A DNA stretch of 64,000 bases from Nyssa sinensis (lineage: Eukaryota > Streptophyta > Magnoliopsida > Cornales > Nyssaceae): assembly GCA_008638375.1 (NCBI GenBank), contig VIRR01000579.1, positions 62,001 through 126,000 on the forward strand, in the 5' to 3' direction. The position numbers and the translations under genes are program-made. Below are positions 24,092 to 36,300 of the stretch, piece after piece. Under the pieces are notes generated by a model, which searched no databases, was not told the DNA's origin, and saw only the letters and a list, made by a program, of their open reading frames with translations. Numbering within the stretch: the first letter of the stretch is position 1; the number at the start of each line of letters is the position of its first letter.

Positions 24092-24810
24092 CTCTAATGA
24101 AATCTTAGCTTAGAAATTCGTGAGTGGGCCTTTCCCCTTCAAGTTCCCTATATATCAATAAACGTGTTTCAGAATAAATGTTTATTCATCAATCTTACGT
24201 CTCGTCATCTTAAGTATCTCTAATGCCAATTTAGACTTCACCATTGAGTCCATAGGGTTCGGAATAATAAAAATTCACTAGTTCTTTAATTTAATCGGAG
24301 TCCATTTGACTCACCTATGAAGCAAGGGTATTTTGGTCATTTTTACAAGTCGTAACTTTTCGGGACTCCGTCTCGTGAAACGGACCTCACCATTGGACTC
24401 AGAGCATTCGAGATAATAAAAATCGACTAATCATTTACCTTATTTGGACCTCGTTTGACTCGTAATTAAGGTAGGGTTATTCTTGTAAAATTAACATTTT
24501 CTTGTTGGGCCTTAGTGGAATTACCTATAACTTTCAGGGTCAAAGTGTAATTATGCAGAGTTGCGGTCTGAACCAGTTGGTTCATGACCAGAAACCTTAA
24601 ACCGGTCTGCCTATTTCCTGAACCAACCGATTCAGTTCAAATCAGAGAACCGGATTGAGATATTCTCTTATCTACCTTATCCACATTTTAGATAACACCA
24701 AAAACCCAATTTGATTTACTATGTCCGTGTCCAAACAAGCCCAATCCCTTTTAATTTTAAAACAAAACGACACAGTGTTGGTACCCGTATTGCAGTCGGT
24801 CGGATCTCAA

Positions 24811-24829
24811 CCCGACCCGACCCGGACCC
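24811..24829 (-). other. Sense-strand G-quadruplex-type motif
   Basis: Four GGG runs with loops of 3, 2 and 2 bases on the minus strand. Preserved in the other A2 LTR at 32386-32404 despite one substitution in a loop. Confidence 0.6.
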
Positions 24830-25539
24830 GGTCTCATCTTGACCCGAAGAAGCCCCCGCTAATCCGGTCGTCTTCTCCGGTGGGCTTTCCGGCCATTATC
24901 GCCGGAATAGCAAAATTCTCTAGCGGATCTCACTCATTTCACGTCCATTTTCTACTGTTTTCGTTCCAAATGAAATCTAGGATTTAAGGAAACGTTTGAG
25001 GACTAAATTTGGCTCTCCATGTGATCGGTTTTCCAACACCCATTCCCAGTTTCCGGCGTTGCACCGGTGAGGGAATAACTGGCCATAGAATGGCCATTTC
25101 TTGACCATTTAAACTGATTCAAAGTGTTTTGAGATCCTGGGGTAATTTCCTATTCATATTATGGTTCAATTTTCCATTTAGGTTCACCTATTTTAAATCA
25201 CCATTTCTAACCGAAACCCAGTTCTATTTTCTCTTGTTTTTCCTCCTTTGTTTCAGGTCCTACTGTTCCAGTAATCAGTTCTATAATCATATAAAGTAAA
25301 TCTAAAGAATAAAGGCGCAGTGGTTTACCTGTTCTCAGGCAACTGCTGTACCTCAAGTTTTAGCTTTCTCTCTCTATCTCTACGTCTGGTTCTTTTCTCT
25401 CCTTCCAATTCTTGCGATTCTATTTCTCTCTCTTCAAATTCCTTCTTTATTCCCTTAATCGACCCCCAGTCGGTGGCCCTTGCCACCTGTAGCTGCGGTG
25501 GCAGCATACCCATGCACACAAGACACCTCACACCTATTT

Positions 25540-25576
<37 letters not shown>

Positions 25577-25798
25577 CATATATTATTCAATCTACCATAT
25601 ATATGTTTATATGGCCGTATACATATTTATATATATATATATATATATTCATGAGATCACTTTAATACATTATTATGCATATATATTCATATATACATAT
25701 CCATTTAATTATGCAACATAAACTTAAAATAGTTCGGGTTTTATTATTGTATCGACTTACCTCGATATTTGTGCCGTATCCCGGGTCGGGGTATTACA

Positions 25799-25811
25799 TC
25801 CTTACCCCCTT
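25799..25811 (-). other. A2 polypurine tract
   Basis: AAGGGGGTAAGGA on the minus strand, directly adjoining the 3' LTR. Confidence 0.9.
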
Positions 25812-25846
25812 AAAAATAAGTTTGTCCCCAAACTTAGCATACACGA

Positions 25847-26278
25847 CTATGAAAATAATTGCGGATATTTGGCGCGTATGTCATCTTCCCGCTCCCAGGT
25901 AGCTTCTTCTATCTGATGGTTCCTCCACAGGACCTTGACTAATGGAATAGTCTTGTTCCGTAGAACCTGATCTCGATGATCCAAAATCTGCACTGGGTGT
26001 TCTATATAGCTCAGATCCTCCTGAACATCTAGAGGCTCATGTTCAATTACTTGGTCTTTACTCTGTACACATTTCCTTAACATTGAAACATGGAATACGT
26101 CATGTACATGTGCTAACTCCGGAGGTAAGACAAGTTGGTAGGCTACAGGCCCAATTCTCCCCATGATCCTGAATGGTCTAATATACCTTGGCCCTAGCTT
26201 CCCTCGTTTACCAAACCTCACCACTCCCTTCATGGGCGACACTTTCACAAACACGTAATCGCCCACTGTGAACTGCAA
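25847..26278 (-). pseudogene. A2 integrase C-terminus with GPF module and chromodomain
   Basis: Last segment of pol. Shows KVSPMKGVVRFG, LGPRYIRPF (about residues 29-36, GPY/F-type module) and FHVSMLRKC (62-70). A C-terminal chromodomain (about 91-143) ends TWEREDDIR...YP before the stop. Chromodomains in this family guide integration to particular chromatin. The frame is open upstream to about 26357, where an extra base in a CCC run (26357-26359, GGG in sense) separates it from the main integrase frame; the ATG-like start is therefore not a real start. Confidence 0.92.
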
Positions 26279-27299
26279 CTCTCGTCGGTGGACATTCGCA
26301 TAGCTTTTCTGTCGACTTTGAGTTGCTAGTAAACGTTGCTTGATCAGTTGTATTTTCCCTGGTAGTCTGTTCCACTATTTCTGGCCCATAGAGTTTCCTT
26401 TCACTCACCTCTGTCCAGCACAGTGGTGATCGACACTTCCTGTCGTATAACGCCTCATATGGTGCCATACCAATACTAATTTGATAGCTATTATTGTATG
26501 TGAATTCTACCAAGGGCAACTGATCTTCCCAACTTCCTTTAAAATCTATGACACAGAAACGTAACAAGTCTTCTAAAGTCTGTATTGTTCTTTCTGACTG
26601 TCCATCAGTCTCAGGATGGTATGCAGTGCTAAAACTCAGCTCCGTACCCATAGCACTCTGTAGACCTCTCCAAAATCTTGACACAAACCGTGGATCTCTA
26701 TCAGATACAATTGAGACTGGAATTCCATGAAGTCTAACAATCTCTCGGATGTATAACTCGGCTAGTTGCTGTAGGCTTTGTGTCGTTTTAGTTGCCAGGA
26801 AATGCGCTGTTTTGGTCAACCTATCCACGATGACCCAAATAGAATCATTCCCTCTTACTGTCTTTGGTAACCCTGACACAAAGTCCATTGTAATGTGTTC
26901 CCATTTCCACTCAGGAATAGGTAGCGACTGCAAAAGTCCTCCCGGCTTCTGGTGCTCTACCTTGACCCGCTGGCACTCGACACATTGTAATATGTACTTG
27001 GCTATATCCCGCTTCATCCCAGACCACCAATAAGTACCCTTGACATTGTGATACATCTTAGTGCTCCCTGGATGCAAAGCGAATCTTGAACTATGTGCCT
27101 CATCAAGAATCTCTTTCTTGAGCTCGGGCACGTTGGGTACGCAGATCCTACCCTGGTAGCACAACATCCCCTCTCGTACAGTAAACTCGGAGTCAATGCC
27201 TGTCTCGGCTTGTTGACGAAGCTTAGTCAACTTCTCATCATGAGTTTGCTGCTCTCTGATCTTGTCCACAATCGATAGACTGACTGTGACAGTTGGCAC
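26208..27299 (-). pseudogene. A2 integrase: zinc finger and catalytic core
   Basis: Inserts element DNA. The N-terminal HHCC zinc finger is H69, H76, C106, C109. The DD35E core is D139 (MDF), D200 (SDRDP) and E236 (SER), with 35 residues between the last two. The core is complete. Residues after about 310 are out of frame because of a single-base insertion at 26357-26359. At the upstream end the frame is entered from RT through another one-base insertion near 27290, so the first residue is a continuation of pol. Confidence 0.93.
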
Positions 27300-28989
27300 A
27301 TCTTGCCTCAGAGATGGGCAGAATTACCTCTATTTCCATACTCTCCAAGTCCTTTAGTATCTCTGTCTGTATTGTTAACAGGCAAGCCATACTTCCTGAT
27401 GACTTCCTACTCAGAGCATCAGCTACCACATTTGCTTTCCCCGGGTGGTATTGTATGCTGACCTCATAGTCCTTTAATAGTTCCAACCAACGGCGCTGTC
27501 TCATATTGAGCTCTTTCTGTGTAAACAGATACTTAAGGCTCTTATGGTCAGAAAAGATCTCACACGTGGTTCCATACAAGTAATGCCTCCACATCTTCAA
27601 AGCGAAAACAATGGCTGCCAACTCGAGATCGTGTGTCGGATAATTCCCCTCGTGGGGTCTCAACTGTCGTGAAGCATACGCTATCACTTTTTCGTTCTGC
27701 ATCAACACACACCCCAAGCCTTTGAATGAGGCATCACTATAAATCACAAACCCGTCGGTTCCATCTGGCACTGTTAATATAGGAGCTGTAACTAGACGTT
27801 CCTTCAATTCTTGAAAACTCCTCTCTTGCTCCTCGATCCAATCAAAAGGAACACCCTTCCTAGTCAGTTGGGTAATTGGCGTAGCTATCTTGGAGAAGTC
27901 TTTCACAAATCTCCTATAGTAGCCTGCTAACCCCATGAAACTTCGCACTTCTGTGACACTAGTGGGTTGAGGCCAATTCATGATTGCTTCAATCTTTTTC
28001 GAATCGACAGAGATTCCTTCCTTACTGATCAAGTGTCCCAGAAATGCTATACTAGAGAGCCAGAACTCACACTTCTTCAACTTAGCGTACAATTTCTGCT
28101 CCTCTAGCTTCTGTAGAACTCTCCTCAGATGTACCTCGTGTTCTTCCTGGTTCTTAGAATAAACCAAGATATCATCTATGAACACAATCACGAAGTCATC
28201 CAAGTGCGGCTTGAATACACGGTTCATCATATCCATAAATGCAGCTGGGGCATTGGTCACCCCAAATGGCATAACAAGAAACCCATAATGTCCATACCGT
28301 GTTCTAAATGCCGTCTTCTGAATATCAGCGGGCTTGACCTTCAGCTGGTGATAACCGGACCTCAGGTCAATCTTCGAGAATACTTGAGCCCCCTTCAACT
28401 GATCGAACAGATCATCTATTCTAGGCAGTGGATACCTGTTCTTGACGATAACCTTGTTCAGTTCACGATAGTCAATACATAACCTCATGGTTCGATCCTT
28501 TTTCTTTACAAACAATACAGGTGCACCCCATGGTGATGAACTAGGTCGTATAAAACCTTTGTCCAATAATTCCTGTAACTGGAGCTTCAGCTCTTTTAAT
28601 TCTGCTGGTGCCATCCTATATGGGGTTTTGGATATTGGTGTAGTGCCTAGCAATATATCAATGCAAAACTCTATCTCCCTATCTATGGGCATCCCCGGAA
28701 GATCATCCAGAAATACCTCGGGAAATTCCCTGGCAATAGGAATCTTCCCTAGTTCAGGCTGCTGTGAGTCAACATTTTGGACACTACATAAGAACCCGTG
28801 GCATCCCTTGCGAAGCAGACGCCTAGCCTGGATAGAGGAAACAAAGTAGGGTGGTGAAGCCACCCCTGTCCCTTTAAAATCAACGATCGAAAATCGAGGA
28901 TTTTGTATGAGAACTCGCTTGGCCTCACAGTCTATCGTGGCAGTAGTTGGCGGCCAGCCAGTCCATTCCAAGGATAACATCAAAGCCAC
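27238..28989 (-). pseudogene. A2 reverse transcriptase and RNase H
   Basis: 583 codons. RT spans about 130-330: [18 protein letters not shown], the [10 protein letters not shown] block and the FIDDILVYS active site (D272, D273). RNase H spans about 412-530 with D419 (YSDAS), E456, D481 (SDHKSL) and D524 (ADALSR), all acidic residues present. It copies the genomic RNA to DNA. The first ~17 residues are an out-of-frame reading of the protease end: a single extra base near 28940 separates the protease and RT frames. The tail after about 560 is likewise out of frame. Confidence 0.95.
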
Positions 28990-29608
28990 AAATTCCCAAT
29001 GGTATCAGGTCAGCTAGAAAATGTATATCCCCAATCTGTATTGCACAATTCTTATACATGGTATCTCCCAACAAAGATTTCCCCGATGGTATAGAAACAT
29101 TCAGTAAATATCCTAAGGGTTCTGTCACTATGTTCAATCTAGCAGCATATGTAGGGGATATAAATGAATGTGTAGATCCAGTGTCAAATAAAACACGAGC
29201 AGGCTGTGAGCAGACTAAAAGAGTACCTGCGACTACAGAGGTTGTAGCCTGCATGTCTCCTGGCACGATGGAGAAAACCCGTCCTGCTTGCTGCTGGACG
29301 CTTCCTTGTCCACTCCTCTGGATCTGAGATCTAGGTGCTGCTGCTCCAGGTCCCGACGCTCTAACCGAAGTAGCACTTGTCGTGGCCTGACCCTTCTTGG
29401 GGCAATCCCTCGCAAAATGTCCTTCCTGGCCACAGTAGTAACAACTATTGCTATCCTTGAGGCACTGGCCTTTATGGACCTTCTCACAACGAGGGCATTT
29501 GATTGCACCTTCTTTAGTGTTGCCCTGTTTCTTCTGACCGGACCCTGTTTCTTGTGACACAGCTCCAGGTCTGGTAAATGTGGGTCCCAGTCCGGAAGAA
29601 GAAGGCCC
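28925..29608 (-). pseudogene. A2 nucleocapsid zinc knuckle and aspartic protease
   Basis: Open from just after an in-frame TAA (29609-29611). Counting from the ATG at 29560: CPRC...H...C (22-33), CCHC knuckle C40, C43, H48, C53, a linker rich in S, Q and G, then protease with catalytic DTGS (126-129) and the second conserved block [11 protein letters not shown] near the end. Protease would cut the polyprotein. The frame ends at 28925 because of the one-base insertion that shifts into RT. The TAA is the only nonsense codon seen in A2. Confidence 0.92.
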
Positions 29609-29705
29609 TTACCTCTTATTCTGATTACCTCCCTGTTTCTGATTCCCCCTTCTCTTGGCGAATTCCTCGCCACTCCTCTCTATGATCCGAGCTGTCTCTA
29701 CTACA

Positions 29706-30368
29706 TCATCGTAGGTAGCCAGACTGATGGGGCACCAGTCTATCCTTAATAGACCACCTCAGTCCTTCCTCAAACTTGCGAGCTTTTCGATTCTCATTAT
29801 TGATAGCCTCTGGGGCAAACCTGGCCAATTCAGTAAATGTGGCCTCGTACTGCTCTACCGTCATATTCCCCTGATGCAGGGTCATGAACTCAGCAACTTT
29901 TCGGTTTTGTACTTCTTGGGAAAAGTACTTCTTATAAAAGATCTCGGTAAACCGCTGCCAGTTCATCCCTGGTTCTCTGGCCTTCTCATTTATCCACCAC
30001 TTATGGGCCATTCCCTTGAGCATATACGTGGCATAGGCCACTTTCTGAATGTCAGTACACATCAGGATCTCATAAATCCTGTTTATTTCTAATATCCACT
30101 CTTCAACTTTGGTGGCCCCACCCGTACCGTCAAATATCGGGGGTTTCATTTTCTGAAAACGTTCATATAAGTATGCAGGGTCTCGCTCGTTCCCTTGACG
30201 ACCACCTATGTTACCGCCTATATTGATAGGCTGCTCCTGTTGTTCCAGTGGTACCGGCTGATCAGTACCAGCCTGCATCCGTGGCAGCGACTCAATGACG
30301 CCCTGCATCAACCTCTCCAACTGTTCCAGACGATCCATAGGCAACGGACCTTGCCTTGTGTTTACCAT
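29706..30368 (-). pseudogene. A2 Gag (matrix/capsid part)
   Basis: Starts with MVNTRQG, 149 bases past the primer site, a usual leader length. The central Retrotrans_gag-type domain covers about 80-185 (AYATYMLKGMAHKWW, EFMTLHQGNMTVEQYEATF). The frame stops at 29706 because of one extra base in a four-base run (GGGG at 29729-29732, plus strand); the following residues continue in the next frame to the TAA at 29609-29611. Gag would form the particle that packages element RNA. This start is preferred because it is the first ATG matching the family's MVNTR opening. Confidence 0.93.
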
Positions 30369-30516
30369 GTCTGTAAGAACAACAAATGAAGATAACCAAT
30401 GAGAGGATCAGCCAATGTGTAAGATAACAATCAATGCCTATATAACATAAAACGTCAGTTTTATCTATCCATTCTAATTCTAGTCCTATCTCCCATGACT
30501 CACAGTCGAACCTATA

Positions 30517-30528
30517 GCTCTGATACCA
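30517..30528 (-). other. A2 primer binding site (initiator Met-tRNA)
   Basis: TGGTATCAGAGC on the minus strand, three bases from the 5' LTR. Identical to the A1 and D2 sites. Confidence 0.96.
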
Positions 30529-30531
30529 TGC

Positions 30532-33113
30532 TGTCACGACCCGAAACCCACCCTATGCGGATTTTGTGTCGCGGGGCCGACCCTAAGGCCGTCCCTACTT
30601 TTTCCATTCCTGTATCATAGTACTAATATGCAAAGTACCAAATTCTTAAAACAATAACAGCGGAAGTTTATCACTACAATAGTCAGCGGAAGTCTTAACA
30701 TACATCATATGGTTTTACAATACCGAGTCAAAACTAAACATAACCAGCACCCGTGGGTGGTGAATACATGGGAGAATTAAAACATAGTCTGATACAATTC
30801 TTCAAAATATCCTCCTATGCTTCCAGACTCCTATTGGGGTCTTGCGGTGTCATTACCTGAAAAGGGGTAAGTAGGGTGGAATGAGCTACAAGAGCCCAGC
30901 AAGTAAATACAGATCTCTGACACTGGTATCGAGGATCATAAAAGAATATGAATCCAAGAATAAGAATATGATAGCCAATCATAAAAATAAGATGCTATAA
31001 TAGCCAATGGAAACAATTGTCATGATGGCAAATGAACAGTGGGATCATAATGTGTAATCAGTAGGAATGGCATAACAATGTCCTGGAATTCTCGACGATA
31101 ATACAATAACAAGAAAGTACTACCATTATAATTGATCACAATAAATCAATAAAGGAATATCTCGCAATACAAGATAATCACAAGAATAATGTAATTCAAC
31201 AATTATAGTTGAGCAATCGTGTAAGAGATGCTTTTATTCTATATCAGGGCTTAGCACGCCCTCGGTCCTTGGGGGCCCGGTTTACCCCCTTCAGTGCATT
31301 CCAGTGTATGGCCATATGTCCGTTCACGGACTCGACCCGAAGGTCTTCAGTGTATTTAAAAGCATCGGATGGATATTGTGACTGAGCACAAATCCTGTAT
31401 ACATAAACATTTCATGATCATAAATGATTCCATAGGAGTATATAAAAATGGAATATCATAAATTCAATGGAAACATAACAATAGGCATTTCAAAGCACGG
31501 TTCAACATGATGACAATGGTACAACAATAAATCAATGTCCACTAGATAGAACAATATCACATTGTGGAGACAATAACATCAGATACGCTCAGGAGTACAA
31601 GTTTGGCAGTAAAAGAATGAACTTGGCTTGATAACACCACATGGAAGAGAAAAGGTATCTACTTACCTCTAATGAAATCTTAGCTTAGAAATTCGTGAGT
31701 GGGCCTTTCCTCTTCAAGTTCCCTATATATTAATAAACGTGTTTCAGAATAAATGTTTATTCATCAATCTTACGTCTCGTCATCTTAAGTATCTCTAATG
31801 CCAATTTACACTTCACCATTGAGTCCATAGGGTTCGGAATAATAAAAATTCACTAGTTCTTTAATTTAATCGGAGTCCATTTGACTCACCTATGAAGCTG
31901 GGGTATTTTGGTCATTTTTACAAGTCGTAAATTTTTGGGACTCCGTCTCGTGAAATGGACCTCACCATTGGACTCAGAGCATCCGAGATAATAAAAATCG
32001 ACTAATCATTTACCTTATTTGGACCTCGTTTGACTCGTAATTAAGGTAGGGTTATTCTTGTAAAATTAACATTTTCTTGTTGAGCCTTAGTGGAATTACC
32101 TATAACTTTCAGGGTCAAAGTGTAATTTTGCAGAGTTGCGGTCTGAACCAGTTGGTTCATGACCAGAAACCCTAAACCGGTCTGCCTATTTCCTGAACCA
32201 ACCGGTTCAGTTCAAATCAGAGAACCGGATTGAGATATTCTCTTATCTACCTTATCCACATTTTAGATAACCCCAAAAACCCAATTTGATTTACTATGTC
32301 CGTGTCCAAACAAGCCCAATCCCTTTTAATTTTAAAACAAAACGACACAGTGTTGGTACCCGTATTGCAGTCGGTCGGATCTCAACCCGACCCGACCCAG
32401 ACCCGGTCTCATCTTGACCCGAAGAAGCCCCCGCTAATCCGGTCGTCTTCTCCGGTGGGTTTTCCGGCCATTATTGCCGGAATAGCAAAATTCTCTACGG
32501 ATCTCACTCATTTCACGTCCATTTTCTACTGTTTTCGTTCCAAATGAAATCTAGGATTTAAAGAAACGTTTGAGGACTAAATTTGGCTCTCCAGGTGATC
32601 GATTTTCCAACACCCATTCCCAGTTTCCGGCGTTGCACCGGTGAGGGAATAACTGGCCATAGAATGGCCATTTCTTGACCATTTAAACTGATTCAAAGTG
32701 TTTTGAGATCCTGGGGTAATTTCCTATTCATATTATGGTTCAATTTTCCATTTAGGTTCACCTATTTTAAATCACCATTTCTAACCGAAACCCAGTTCTA
32801 TTTTCTCTTGTTTTTCCTCCTTTGTTTCAGGTCCTACTGTTCCAGTAATCAGTTCTATAATCATATAAAGTAAATCTAAAGAATAAAGGCGCAGTGGTTT
32901 ACCTGTTCTCAGGCAACTGCTGTACCTCAAGTTTCAGCTTTCTCTCTCTATCTCTACGTCTGGTTCTTTTCTCTCTTTCCAATTCTTGCGATTCTATTTC
33001 TCTCTCTTCAAATTCCTTCTTTATTCCCTTAACCGACCCCCAGTCGGTGGCCCTTGCCACCTGTAGCTGCGGTGGCAGCATACCCATGCACACAAGACAC
33101 CTCACACCTATTT

Positions 33114-33149
<36 letters not shown>

Positions 33150-33363
33150 CATATGTTATTCAGTCTACCATATATATGTTTATATGGTCGTATATATATT
33201 TATATATATATATTCATGAGATCACTTTAATACATTATTATGCATATATATTCATATATACATATCCATTTAATTATGCAACATAAACTTAAAACAGTTC
33301 GGGTTTTATTATTGTATCGACTTACCTCGATATTTGTGCCGTATCCCGGGTCGGGGTATTACA
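30532..33363 (-). repeat. A2 5' LTR, 2832 bp
   Basis: Partner of 22957-25798, differing by scattered transitions and microsatellite length (TA run at 33117-33145). Exon-like segment 31667-31722 (56 nt). Donor GT 32901-32902. Confidence 0.95.
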
Positions 33364-36300
33364 GTAACATTTCCTAAAACATTTGGGGTCAAAATGTAAA
33401 TAATCAAAGTTGCGGTCTGAACCAGTGGGTTTACTGTTTAGAAACCCTAACCGGTCCGGTTCTTCATTGAACCAAATCGTTCAGTTCAATTCATAGAACC
33501 GGATTACAATAAACCTGTTTTCCTATCCCATCCTTGGTTTGGATAACCCCAAACCCAATTCTATTTATTATCCCTGCAACCAAACAGCCCAAATTCATTT
33601 TAAATTCCAAACCTAAAACGACACAGTATTGTTCCCGTTTCATTTCCGGTCGGGTCCCGACCCGATTCGAACTCGGACCCGTTTCCTTTTAACCCGAATA
33701 GACCCACGACTTCACAGTCGTCTTCCCCGATATTCCGGTGAGAGAACATTAGGGTTCCGTCACCTTCTCTGGTGACGGTGACCTCATTCCGTTCATTTTT
33801 AAACTCGTTTTCAATGCAGTTTCATTCCTTTCCCTTCAAGGATCTCAACCCTAGCCTCAGCTTGCACTAAAACTCTCCCCATCTTCACGAATAGGGATTT
33901 ATTCAACTCCGGCCGATTCTCCGGCCGAACCTTCCTTCTCTATTTCGTGACTGTTAAGGCACGTTTTTCACTCGATTTTTATCCTAGATATTTCCTGTGT
34001 AGTAGAGGATCAGTTCCTCATTATAAAAACCAAGTTTTAAGCATAAAATTCATGGAACCCAGATTATCTATCAGACCTGCAACTCCGTTTTTCTCTCTCG
34101 GTTCTACACCATTTAACCTGATTCTTTTTGCATTAATTTTCTACTTTCATAACCTACAAGACCCTAGTATTAAACCAAGGTTTCATGCTCTGAATTTATA
34201 AAAACAGAAACACTATCACTTACCTGTTTTTGCTTGTTTGCTCACTGGTGCCCCTTCTGAATCTCTCTGTTTCTGAATCAGTCTCTCTCTCTTCTTCTCC
34301 CCTTCAGTTCCTGACCCTTCCTTTTTCTTTTCTAACCTCTCAACTCACAAACCCGTATACATATATGAAGAGACTCCACCGCCTCTCTCCCTCTTTCTCT
34401 TTCTCTCTCTCTCTACCTTATCACTCTCTCTCTATCTCTTGCAGTCATTCTTGACTGTAGAGAACCGCCTCTTCAACTGTAGCCACCCACGTACCCTTAA
34501 ATATACATATATATACATTATATTACATATACACACACACCATCACCAAGTCGGTTGGTGTGGTTTCCCAAACACACACACACACAGTGATGCACACACT
34601 GATATTTTCCCTCCCTTCCTTGTTTTCTTTTCCTTTTTATTATTACACATATACATATATACATGTATATTACATATATATATATATAAAATATACACAT
34701 CAAATACATATTCTTATACATGTATTTATAACCACATAAATACGTATAATTGTATTTTTAGTCGCGTATACATACACTAATATTTCGTGAACTATGCATG
34801 TGTACGTACGTATGCATGCATGGGTTGCATGCATGCACGCTTTTCGAGGTAAGGTTCTGAGTTGCTCGGGTACTACCCGACACTGTACATACGATAAAAT
34901 AATATAGGGCTCTAAACAGACCATGTTACCCTATTCAATCAACTTGCCTCAGTATATATGTCGTATCCCGGGTCGGGATATCACAGAAGCTACACCAATG
35001 CAATTCATTTGATCACAAATCGAACTCTAACAACCATCAATCAAATATCTCCAAGCACTATTTTGGATCATCATGATTTACTAATCAAGTCTAACATCAC
35101 TACCAATGATACAATATCACAAATACTTATTATTTAGATCAGCCTTACAGAGTACATATTCAAATCATGACTTGGAGTTTACATCATCAATATTGTTCAC
35201 AAGCATGCCACTAGCTCCCCTAGTCGTCTCATTTTGTTTCTTCCCTTATAGAGCTACCTAAAAAATAGTTATAAATATGGAGTGAGCTAACTTAGCTTAA
35301 TAAGTAAATTTTCTCGCTCTATCATGGGTCAGGGTTAGTCCAAAAGAAAGATAATGAAAAATAGCAAGCAAAGGATAATATCACAATAGCATGCGAAGGA
35401 TAGAACATCACAGTAGCCAGTCACTACGAATGTGAATCAATAAAATGACCCGTAGGTCCCCAAGGTATATCCTAAGATAGAATAACAAATCAACAATGAG
35501 GATTGGCCTATACAATAGTTAGTTGCCACAAATCACAAGATAATAATAAACGATATGAGATACTAACAGAACAGATGCTGTCACGTGTAGGGCCCAACAT
35601 ACCCTCAAAAGCACTCATCTAGGTCCACCCCACTATCGAGCAACTTGATAGCACTAAAGCTCTTTACATATATCTTGTCCTCCAAGGACTAGACGTTAGG
35701 CATCATTCCCAAACACCGACCCGTAGGTCCAAAAGCATCCGTGAATCAAATGGACGTTGTGACTGATCATAACTACAGGCACTTAATATAATATCATGAT
35801 CGTCAAAATTCAACAGGCGATGTACATATTTATGGAATAGTAAATTCTTAGCAGTGATAGGCATAATAATTTTCCAATATCCAAGCAAGGTGTGTAAATG
35901 GACAAATAATCATGTAGGATATTGGCAATCAAATTCTCAACAAATCCATAATATAAGACAAGCATTAAATTGTAGAGATCAACAATGTTAGGTGTCCATA
36001 GATTACAAATTGGCAGCATCAAAGAAATAAACTATGACATGGCTAGGAATACCACATGCTAGAGTTCGAGTTTACTTACATTGGGTGCTTAGAATTGCAT
36101 TCCCACGTGGTTACCATAATAGCTATACTGAAAGTCTCTTTCCATTTTCTATCGTTTAGGTGATCCTATAATCACGGGTCAGAAATACATAGTATAATGA
36201 ATCAGTATTCATTCTAATCTCAAACTTTGTTATTTAGTGTCCTAAGTTCTTTTGAACTTAATCTATTCAATTAAGGGTCTTCAATTTCCCATTTAAGGTT

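Larger units (their letters stand above)
22957..25798 (-). repeat. A2 3' LTR, 2842 bp
   Basis: TGTCACGACCCG to GGGGTATTACA. Shares the A layout but is shorter than A1 and has no 217-bp doubling. TA microsatellite at 25542-25574. Sense G-quadruplex-type run at 24811-24829. Splice-like sites: donor GT 25327-25328, exon-like 24092-24147 (56 nt), donor GT 24090-24091, acceptor AG 23282-23283. Confidence 0.95.
22957..33363 (-). mobile_element. A2: full-length Ty3/Gypsy chromovirus (Del/Tekay type), 10407 bp
   Basis: The only complete element here. Both LTRs, primer site, polypurine tract and every domain are present in the order gag - zinc knuckle - protease - RT - RNase H - integrase - chromodomain. 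TSD GTAAC at 22952-22956 and 33364-33368. LTRs differ by roughly 1% by eye. The coding region is broken by one nonsense codon and four single-base insertions, so as written it cannot make gag-pol, though each segment is otherwise clean. It lies inside solo LTR A3, the innermost layer of the nest. Confidence 0.96.
21363..34985 (-). repeat. A3: solo LTR (about 3.2 kb net) carrying A2
   Basis: Own sequence is 21363-22956 and 33369-34985, with TSD GAAGC at 21358-21362 and 34986-34990. Ends are TGTCACGACCCG and GGGATATCACA. A family A LTR with one copy of the block doubled in A1. Sense landmarks: donor AACAG|GTAAGTG (GT at 34222-34223), exon-like 22521-22576 (56 nt), donor GT 22519-22520, acceptor AG 21724-21725 with CTCAT 27 nt upstream. 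Confidence 0.92.

Noticed and set aside
25320..25721. 133-codon frame with Tyr-Ile runs
   Set aside because: Runs through a TA microsatellite in the A2 LTR, antisense to the element.
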